Source of the DNA: Spirochaetaceae bacterium
GTDB lineage: Bacteria > Spirochaetota > Spirochaetia > Treponematales > Breznakiellaceae
Length of the DNA stretch: 12,180 nucleotides
Direction of reading: 5' to 3'
Assembly (NCBI GenBank): GCA_031255315.1
Contig: JAIRSS010000068.1
Location: 1 to 12,180 of the forward strand
In this document: in pieces, positions 7,314 through 12,180 of the stretch
How the letters are laid out: each line of letters opens with the position of its first letter
How positions within the stretch are numbered: position 1 is the stretch's first letter
Notes under the pieces: generated by a model
Seen by the model: the letters and a program-made list of their open reading frames with translations, nothing else
Database searches by the model: none
What the model was told of the DNA's origin: nothing
Position numbers and translations under genes: made by a program

Positions 7314-8111
7314 CTACCGCGCGCCGGCGGCGGTTCCGCCGCGTCTGTCCGGACGGGGCGCCACTCCGGCGTATTCAGGAACCCCGGCGCAACAGTCCCG
7401 GCGCACGACCGGGTGAAGAAAAACCGGGCTTATGGATACGTGGTTCCGGGACACCGCGTCCCAGTCGGAGCCGGATTCCGGTTCAGTGGAAGAATTCCCC
7501 CCCTGGAACATACAGGACAGACTGCCGCCGCCGTCCGGCCTTGCGACAAGGGAATCACTATACCGTCTAATAGAAGGGAAGGTGACGCAGGATCCCCCGG
7601 GGCCTTCGATGGTATTGGGGATATTAACATTGATGAAAACATCCCGCGTCCAAAAGGCGTGCAATTCCGGCAGGGCGGCAACCGCATAATCTATCGCCTG
7701 TTTCCAGTAAAAAGCCCCCCGGACGCCGTTAAGAGAAAAGGCTATCCCCGGGATTCCGGCAAGCGCCGCCTGCCGGGCCGCAGCGGCGGTACCCGAATAG
7801 ATGAGGTCCGTCCCGATATTGGGCCCGGCGTTGATTCCCGATAGTACCATGTCCGGTTTTATGGGAAGCCCCCCCATCGTACCCACGCACACGCAATCCG
7901 CCGGTGTTCCTGAGCAGGTCCAGATGTTTTCAGCCCGCCGCGCCACCCGGACCGGGCTGCGCAACAGGCTCAACGCGTGGGAAGCCCCGGAACAATTGTG
8001 GTCAGGGGCAAGAACATACACCGCATGGGACGTCCGTCTACGCAGGGCGTCCGCAAAATCGAGAAAGGCTTCAGCGTCTATCCCGTCATCATTGGTCAGT
8101 AATAGATTCAT
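7314..8111 (-). CDS. surE: SurE 5'/3'-nucleotidase
   Basis: The 265-residue protein has the SurE signature LLLTNDDGI, with metal ligands D8, D9, S41 (in CSGASHALS) and N94 (in SGINAGPNIGTDLIYSGTA). The C-terminal DAVSRNHVSISP matches the usual end of the family core. SurE removes phosphate from nucleoside monophosphates and short polyphosphates with a divalent metal, and acts in the cytoplasm in stationary-phase and stress physiology. The ATG at 8111 follows GAGG at a normal distance. The last 30 or so residues are Arg/Gly/Ala-rich and slightly longer than usual. It lies 54 bases after galK and about 10 bases before the TPR gene. Confidence 0.95.
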   Translation of the reverse strand: MNLLLTNDDGIDAEAFLDFADALRRRTSHAVYVLAPDHNCSGASHALSLLRSPVRVARRAENIWTCSGTPADCVCVGTMGGLPIKPDMVLSGINAGPNIGTDLIYSGTAAAARQAALAGIPGIAFSLNGVRGAFYWKQAIDYAVAALPELHAFWTRDVFINVNIPNTIEGPGGSCVTFPSIRRYSDSLVARPDGGGSLSCMFQGGNSSTEPESGSDWDAVSRNHVSISPVFLHPVVRRDCCAGVPEYAGVAPRPDRRGGTAAGAR

Positions 8112-8165
8112 ACGTCCTCAATACTGTATTCGAATGCCGCCTGGCGGAACCCGTTCTCTGTTTTT

Positions 8166-9365
8166 TCAAAGCGTTTCCGAATCGTCCGGTCCGCCCCACG
8201 GCTGCGGCGGAAGAAGCCGGGCGCCCCCGGCGAGATTCATCTCGTACATCAACGGATGGAACCCGAAAATCCGGTCGTAGTCGTCCAGACGCCGCCGGTA
8301 GTCCGCCATCGCCGTCTCGCCGAGGAAGGTATACGTACAACCGCCAAAGCCCTGGCCGGTCATGCGCGATCCCAGAACCCCCTCGATCTCCTGGGCGCGT
8401 TTTACAAGCCAGTCGACTTCCGGGCAGGAAACTTCATACAGGTCCCTGAGGCTTTCATGGGAATGGAAAAAAATCCTGGGAAGGGAGGAAAAATCAGCCT
8501 TTTTAAGGGCGTCCTCCGCGTCGGCGACCCGCCTCAACTCTTGAACGATATGCATACACCGCCGGCGGATCTCCTCTGGAAGATCCCCCATAGATTCTAT
8601 CAGATCGGCGGCGGCGTAATTCCTGAAATTAACCCCCGGCTTCCGCAGGGAAAGGAGATCCAAACCTTTTTTGATGTCCTGTCTCCGCTGTTGCAGTTCC
8701 TCCTCCACATCCAGCTTGGGAACGCGGGAATCCATGATGAGGAATTTGTACTCCCTAAGGGGGGATTGTATTTTTTTAACCTCCATAGACGCCTCATCAA
8801 CGATAAGAAAATTATCCTTACAGGCGGAAAAGGCGATAAGGTAATCCACCGGGCTTCTCGTTTTTTCGAAAAACACCGCCTGGGAAGCGATAAGGCGGTC
8901 AAGGAGCTCCCTATCGCCCAGTTCGGCTTTGAAGAGCCCTTTAAGCGCCACCGCGGCGGCTACTTCAACAGCGGAAGACGAAGCCAGCCCTACATGCTGC
9001 GGAATATCGCCGGCCAGGGTAAAATTCAGCCCTTTAACCGGATATCCCAATTCAGCGAACAAATGCACCGCCACTTTGATATAATTCGCCCACCGATCTT
9101 CCCGTTTGTACTTCAAATTGACCAGCGTAGTCCGTTTTCGTTCTCCCAGATCCGCGGCAAAAAAACGAAGAGAATTATCCTTCCTCAGACTGACGGCAAC
9201 CCTGATATACCGGTCTACCGCGGAAGATAAGAATAATCCGGCCTTTGGCTCACCATGTTCACCCAGATAATGGATACGGCCGGGCGCTTCGGCAATGACA
9301 ACAGGTTCGGCTCGGTCTTTGTCTAACTCGTATTCAGTACGGTGGATAGGACCGATGTCCAACAT
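8166..9365 (-). CDS. galK: Galactokinase-like GHMP sugar kinase
   Basis: The 399 residues contain the three GHMP kinase motifs: GRIHYLGEH (29-37), the ATP-binding GLASSSAVEVA (126-136) and the C-terminal GSRMTGQGFGGCTYTF (332-347). R30, E36, the catalytic aspartate D174 and the segment SHESLRDLYEVSCPEVDWL all match galactokinase. Galactokinase phosphorylates galactose at C1 in the Leloir pathway. The usual galactose-signature GEHTDY is here GEHGEP, so the conserved Asp after GEH is Glu (E39) and the Tyr is Pro. This makes galactose specificity less certain, and a related sugar kinase is possible. Start ATG 9365 has GAGG nine bases upstream. It is the first gene of the minus-strand cluster, and no other Leloir gene is visible nearby. 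Confidence 0.82.
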   Translation of the reverse strand: MLDIGPIHRTEYELDKDRAEPVVIAEAPGRIHYLGEHGEPKAGLFLSSAVDRYIRVAVSLRKDNSLRFFAADLGERKRTTLVNLKYKREDRWANYIKVAVHLFAELGYPVKGLNFTLAGDIPQHVGLASSSAVEVAAAVALKGLFKAELGDRELLDRLIASQAVFFEKTRSPVDYLIAFSACKDNFLIVDEASMEVKKIQSPLREYKFLIMDSRVPKLDVEEELQQRRQDIKKGLDLLSLRKPGVNFRNYAAADLIESMGDLPEEIRRRCMHIVQELRRVADAEDALKKADFSSLPRIFFHSHESLRDLYEVSCPEVDWLVKRAQEIEGVLGSRMTGQGFGGCTYTFLGETAMADYRRRLDDYDRIFGFHPLMYEMNLAGGARLLPPQPWGGPDDSETL

Positions 9366-9573
9366 ATTTTAAAACCTCGCTGAAAAGTCTATATTTTGGG
9401 GCGGACTCCCGCAGTTTCACCGGGATTTCAACCTTCAGACTGATAAGTCCGCCGGACGTCAGGCCGCCGTACGCCCGGATTACCAGCCCGGCAAACTGCG
9501 CATTCAAGGGGCTGTTAAAAAACCGGCGTTGGGGAAAGCCCCCTTGCTCAGAAAGTTCCCGTTTCTTAATATA
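9334..9573 (-). CDS. Coding-like leader frame ahead of galK, no clear start
   Basis: On the minus strand a frame is open for 79 codons from 9573 and stops at TGA 9336-9334, 32 bases inside galK in a different frame. The stretch from about 9507 reads LNAQFAGLVIRAYGGLTSGGL and continues LKVEIPVKLRES, with GC-rich third positions like the real genes here. There is no ATG, and the only candidate starts are TTG 9507 and GTG 9435, neither with a good Shine-Dalgarno. It lies downstream of the predicted galK promoter, so it would be transcribed. It may be the remnant of a gene deleted upstream of galK, a non-ATG gene coupled to galK, or chance. I do not recognise the sequence. Confidence 0.25.
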   Translation of the reverse strand, partial: YIKKRELSEQGGFPQRRFFNSPLNAQFAGLVIRAYGGLTSGGLISLKVEIPVKLRESAPKYRLFSEVLKYVGHRSYPPY

Positions 9574-9599
9574 CTATCCGAAAATTCCGATTTGTTCAA
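9571..9599 (-). promoter_or_regulatory. Predicted promoter of the galK-era cluster
   Basis: Reading the minus strand, TTGAAC (9599-9594) and TAGTAT (9576-9571) are separated by 17 bases. Each matches four of six sigma70 consensus positions, and AT-rich sequence lies upstream. Transcription would begin near 9564, giving a leader of about 200 bases before galK that contains the coding-like frame. Confidence 0.4.
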
Positions 9600-9625
9600 T
9601 CAAAATCTCCAACAAAATCACGGCT

Positions 9626-9650
9626 GGTCCAAAACTTCAGGTTTTTGACC
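9626..9650. repeat. Inverted repeat, 10-bp arms
   Basis: GGTCCAAAAC (9626-9635) and GTTTTTGACC (9641-9650) pair over 10 bases with one mismatch around the loop TTCAG. The sequence GTTTTTCTTG follows on the plus side, so it superficially looks like a plus-strand terminator, although no plus-strand gene ends nearby. It could instead be a regulator site upstream of the galK promoter. Confidence 0.35.
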
Positions 9651-9695
9651 GTTTTTCTTGAATTTACCGGGAACGCCGGACTTTGACCGTTTTTT
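9644..9695. repeat. Direct repeat TTTGACCGTTTTT, two copies
   Basis: The 13-base sequence TTTGACCGTTTTT occurs at 9644-9656 and 9682-9694, a 38-base period. The second copy sits in the loop of an imperfect dyad: GGAAC 9670-9674 with GTTCC 9706-9710, and CCGGA 9676-9680 with TCCGG 9695-9699. Repeats at this position suggest a regulator binding site between the divergent units. The function is unproven. Confidence 0.35.
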
Positions 9696-9754
9696 CCGGG
9701 ATCTTGTTCCAGCGGGCCAAACTTGTATATAAAACCAAAAAACCCGGCTAAAGT

Positions 9755-9807
9755 AACGGGATTACGCCGCGTATCAGGAAAAAAACCTGTTGAGCCCGTT
9801 CCGGAAC
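9755..9807. repeat. Nested dyad and 10-bp palindrome
   Basis: AACGGG (9755-9760) pairs with CCCGTT (9795-9800). Inside it, CAGG (9775-9778) pairs with CCTG (9786-9789) around seven A. The right arm runs into the perfect palindrome GTTCCGGAAC at 9798-9807. GTTCC/GGAAC also occurs in the dyad at 9670-9710. This may be an operator array or a folded RNA element. I have no match to a known class. Confidence 0.3.
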
Positions 9808-9880
9808 TCACTGACGGCGCCTTAAACGTACACAATTTTGGGACATCCCCGGTTTACAGGGATGGATTCAGATCCCGCTA

Positions 9881-9916
9881 TTGTAGTTTCCGGCTGTTTC
9901 AGACTATCATACTCCT
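9881..9916 (+). promoter_or_regulatory. Promoter of the 633-residue gene, possibly leaderless
   Basis: TATCAT at 9905-9910 matches five of six -10 positions, and a weak -35, TTGTAG, lies at 9881-9886 with an 18-base spacer. The start site would fall seven bases after the -10, exactly at A9917 of the ATG. No Shine-Dalgarno precedes this ATG (ACTCCT), and an in-frame TAG closes the frame a short way upstream. Both facts fit a leaderless transcript. Confidence 0.4.
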
Positions 9917-11818
9917 ATGTCGCAAGAATTGGATTTGTATACGATTTTGATGAATTATGCTAAAAAGCGCCAATCTCCGTATATTGACATTGATTCGTTC
10001 CTGGTGTTTCTCGAAAAATATGCAAACCATATTTCCCAGAAACAGCCCCAATGGAAAAAATGGACTTCAGGCGTGGCGGCAAAATTTTCCGGTGAATTAC
10101 TGCCGTTAATAGAAACCAGAAAGTGCGAACTGTTGGATGACAACCAGTGTATCCTGCTGCCTGATTTCCATACGGAACTTGTCGAGTCTCTTTTCAAAGA
10201 TACTGATAAAACGGTGGGGCTTCCGTTTCCGGACGCGGCGTCTCTCGGGATGGAACTGCCGGAGGAAAAATACCGGATCATCAGCAGCAAGGGCGATATG
10301 GCCGACTATATGAAAAACCCGCAGGATACCGCGGCGCCGCTTATCAAGCTGACTTTTCCTGATAACGTTCCGTACGCCCTGGTCCCGGCAACGGCCATCC
10401 CCAGGCCCCTCCTTGATAAGGCTCTTTTGAAATTCAGCAATTTTCTGCGCGCCCAGGATAACAAGAGCTTCTTCCACCGCCGGCTCCTGCCGCAGATGAA
10501 GGGGAGAGAGGGCCTCCTTGTAAACTCGCTGAATATGATGGAAGCGCGCCCCCTGGACTGTATTCTGCAAATTCAAACCGCCGCGGATTCCACCTATTAT
10601 TTTTGGATGCTTTTCTGTTATACTGTAAAAAACGAGTTAAGAAAAAAAAAGGAGTTTCTGTCGACTGATATAGCCGCGTTTCAATCGGTACATATAATCG
10701 AAACCTTTTCCGTAATATTTAAAGAAATTCTAACGGCAAAACGGAAACGGGATCAAGCCTTAAGTTTTTTGAAATCCACTATAGACAAACCGCCGTATCT
10801 TTACACCATGGCGGAAATTTTTAAATTTACCGACGACTCAGGCCAGGCCCTCCTGGGGCAGTACACGGACGAGGATCTAAAAAGTTATATTTTGTCCCTG
10901 ACGACGTCTCCTGACACCGAGGAAATACCGCATCTCCTCATTTACCGGAATAAACAAGGCGAACAGATATTTATCAGTAAACAGAAAATTCTTCCCCTGT
11001 GCGTCCGTTTATTAGGAGAAGCCCGCATCCAGGTCCGCAAAGCTATAGAACACCGGTGGCTGCACCTTCTCCAGGAATTCAGAAAAGAGCCCGCCATGAC
11101 AATCAACGAGGAATTTACCCAGCTCCTTGTTAAATATACCGCCCAACTCGTCCCCACCCTTATAATCATCCTGCGGGATAAACGGACGTTCTTTGTCCAA
11201 TACGAAAACGGACGGTCCCAGGCCGACCCCGCTTCCACCCGTCTCTACAAACCGGATGGAACGCTGCTCCCTATGGAGACGCTGCTTATGATCAACCGCA
11301 AAGGCTGCATGGCCGGAGCGCGGATGATGCTGCCCTTTTGGTATTTCATTCCGGTGCTGTCGAGGCTGTTTGCTTTTTTCGCCCGCCTGACCCAGGGGAA
11401 TAAAAAAGAGCTCCCCCCCCCCGTTCCTTCCGCTGAAGCGGTCGCCCAGCCTCAAGAAAAGACGGTCTCCCGGGAACAGTCAATTAAAGCAACCGCCGCT
11501 CAGCTCATAGAAAAATTGTCGGACACCAGCAAAAGCCTTGACGCGTCCATGTCGGACCTTGAAAAAAAGTGGCATACTCTTTTGGATGGCGAACAAAAAC
11601 AGCATCTTATAACCGACATAAAATCCCTTATACGCCGCCGCTTGCAACAGACCTTACGGCTCAAGTTGAGCCAAAAAATTTCCATGGAAGCCATCGAATC
11701 TCTGGCCGTTTCCCTCTATGAAAAAGATCCGACCCTGAATCACTTAGGGGATGAGGATTCTATCACAACGTACATCAAACTGTACTGCGCGAAACTAATG
11801 CAGACCACGAAATTCTGA
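9917..11818 (+). CDS. Conserved-looking hypothetical protein, 633 residues, unrecognised
   Basis: I do not recognise this family. The protein has no signal peptide. Residues 1-460 look like a mixed, mostly helical soluble region with basic patches (for example ELRKKKEF at 240-247 and AKRKRDQ at 274-280). A hydrophobic stretch at about 468-490 (MMLPFWYFIPVLSRLFAFFA) could be a membrane segment or amphipathic anchor. A Pro-rich linker follows (499-513), then a helical C-terminal domain (515-633) with coiled-coil character (AAQLIEKLSDTSKSLDASMSDLEKKW). The linker is encoded partly by ten consecutive C (11413-11422), and a run of nine A lies at 10642-10650. The start lacks a Shine-Dalgarno; the next in-frame ATG at 9950 lacks one too. 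Codons are more AT-rich than in the minus-strand cluster. The gene stands alone and ends 11 bases from the convergent oxidoreductase gene. Confidence 0.8.
   Translation: MSQELDLYTILMNYAKKRQSPYIDIDSFLVFLEKYANHISQKQPQWKKWTSGVAAKFSGELLPLIETRKCELLDDNQCILLPDFHTELVESLFKDTDKTVGLPFPDAASLGMELPEEKYRIISSKGDMADYMKNPQDTAAPLIKLTFPDNVPYALVPATAIPRPLLDKALLKFSNFLRAQDNKSFFHRRLLPQMKGREGLLVNSLNMMEARPLDCILQIQTAADSTYYFWMLFCYTVKNELRKKKEFLSTDIAAFQSVHIIETFSVIFKEILTAKRKRDQALSFLKSTIDKPPYLYTMAEIFKFTDDSGQALLGQYTDEDLKSYILSLTTSPDTEEIPHLLIYRNKQGEQIFISKQKILPLCVRLLGEARIQVRKAIEHRWLHLLQEFRKEPAMTINEEFTQLLVKYTAQLVPTLIIILRDKRTFFVQYENGRSQADPASTRLYKPDGTLLPMETLLMINRKGCMAGARMMLPFWYFIPVLSRLFAFFARLTQGNKKELPPPVPSAEAVAQPQEKTVSREQSIKATAAQLIEKLSDTSKSLDASMSDLEKKWHTLLDGEQKQHLITDIKSLIRRRLQQTLRLKLSQKISMEAIESLAVSLYEKDPTLNHLGDEDSITTYIKLYCAKLMQTTKF
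11413..11422 (+). repeat. Poly-C tract of ten within a gene
   Basis: Ten C in a row encode part of the Pro-rich linker (residues 499-502, LPPP). Homopolymeric G/C runs of this length are prone to slipped-strand length change, and in treponemes such tracts are known sites of phase variation. A change of one base would shift the frame and remove the C-terminal domain. Confidence 0.6.
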
Positions 11819-11829
11819 CGACTTCCCGG

Positions 11830-12180
11830 TCACAGCGGATCGGGCCGGGCGCAGTTGCTCGTAAGCTGATAGTAGGCCCCCGACGCGGAGGCTTCGTGGA
11901 TGCCGTGCATCACTTCAAGGATGTGGCCGGCCAATTCTCCCGAAGCGCGATGGGGCCGCCCTTCGGTAATGGCTTCGGCCATATCGGTTATCCCAAGGCC
12001 CCGGCTGTTGTCGGGGAAATCTTTAAGAAGAGGAATCTCCGACCATGTCTCGTCGCGGAAACGGCTTACGTATACCGGCCCGCCAAAGGTGTTGGGATCG
12101 GGCACACGGAGGGTGCCTTCCGAGCCGTAGACTTCGATAAAGGGAAGCGTATGGGAATACACGTCAAAAGACGTAATGAT
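11830..12180 (-). CDS. Gfo/Idh/MocA-family oxidoreductase, C-terminal part
   Basis: The frame is open to the right edge of the window, so only the last 116 residues are visible; the start and the N-terminal NAD(P)-binding Rossmann domain lie outside. The visible part has the family's C-terminal pattern: LPFIEVYGSEGTLRVPDPNTFGG (a beta-sheet edge with the GSEGTL turn), then DNSRGLGITDMAEAI and RASGELAGHILEVMHGIHEASASG. Such enzymes oxidise or reduce sugars and sugar derivatives such as inositol or hexose acids using NAD(P). The substrate cannot be inferred from this end. The apparent GTG start at 12162 is not real because the frame continues upstream with ITSFD. It converges on the 633-residue gene with an 11-base gap and no clear terminator. 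Confidence 0.9.
   Translation of the reverse strand: MITSFDVYSHTLPFIEVYGSEGTLRVPDPNTFGGPVYVSRFRDETWSEIPLLKDFPDNSRGLGITDMAEAITEGRPHRASGELAGHILEVMHGIHEASASGAYYQLTSNCARPDPL

Larger units (their letters stand above)
9366..9916. other. Divergent intergenic region with repeats and dyads
   Basis: These 550 bases separate the minus-strand cluster from the 633-residue gene. They hold the galK promoter and leader, the direct repeat TTTGACCGTTTTT, several inverted repeats listed separately, and the promoter of the plus-strand gene. Two further open frames (minus 9596-9835, plus 9723-9950) have no ribosome binding site or coding character. No tRNA or recognisable riboswitch was found. Confidence 0.5.

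Noticed and set aside
9596..9835. 79-codon minus-strand ORF in the intergenic region
   Set aside because: It has no Shine-Dalgarno and an unremarkable composition, and it spans the repeats and dyads. It gives no family match.
9723..9950. 75-codon plus-strand ORF overlapping the start of the 633-residue gene
   Set aside because: It has no ribosome binding site or coding character and runs out of frame into the better-supported gene.
11819..11850. CCCGG...CCGGG dyad at the convergent gene ends as a terminator
   Set aside because: The stem is only five bases with a long loop and no T-run, and it lies mainly within the oxidoreductase coding sequence.
1..12180. CRISPR array, tRNA, rRNA, phage or defence genes
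   Set aside because: No regularly spaced repeats, cloverleaf sequences or diagnostic protein motifs were found on either strand.

Overview
The window is a moderately GC-rich bacterial segment with densely packed genes, mostly on the minus strand. The gene families, the set of outer-envelope-type TPR/NHL proteins and the decayed integrase-type transposase fit a spirochaete of the Treponema group, possibly a gut-associated one. This is an inference from gene content. No rRNA or other phylogenetic marker is present.

Layout. (1) Bases 1-84 hold the 3' end of an unidentified plus-strand gene. (2) Bases 85-517 are a degraded intergenic region. It contains a frameshifted N-terminal remnant of an integrase-type transposase on the minus strand and a short minus-strand ORF with an unusually good ribosome binding site. 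(3) Bases 518-1429 hold a small plus-strand ORF that looks frame-disrupted, then thrH (HAD-family phosphoserine phosphatase / homoserine phosphotransferase). (4) Bases 1426-9365 hold seven minus-strand genes with short gaps or overlaps. In transcription order they are a divergent galactokinase (galK), surE, a cytoplasmic TPR protein, an exported TPR-NHL-VWA-like protein, an M24 aminopeptidase, a patatin-like hydrolase and era. A sigma70-like promoter can be placed at 9571-9599. thrH and era converge and share 4 bases at their stop codons. (5) Bases 9366-9916 lie between two divergent units. They contain the galK promoter, a coding-like leader frame, short direct repeats and several dyads. (6) Bases 9917-11818 encode a 633-residue protein I do not recognise. 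It has a possible membrane segment, a Pro-rich linker encoded by a run of ten C, and no Shine-Dalgarno sequence; its promoter geometry suggests a leaderless message. (7) Bases 11830-12180 hold the C-terminal end of a Gfo/Idh/MocA-family oxidoreductase on the minus strand, cut by the window edge.

How the genes fit together. The minus-strand cluster mixes housekeeping functions (Era in 30S ribosome maturation, SurE nucleotidase, an aminopeptidase) with two TPR proteins coupled by an ATGA overlap, a lipase-like protein and a sugar kinase. This looks like a housekeeping operon rather than a dedicated pathway. I see no CRISPR array, tRNA, rRNA, phage module or recognisable defence system. The points most worth checking are the poly-C tract and missing Shine-Dalgarno of the 633-residue gene, the unexplained coding-like leader of galK, and the two frame-broken genes near the left end.
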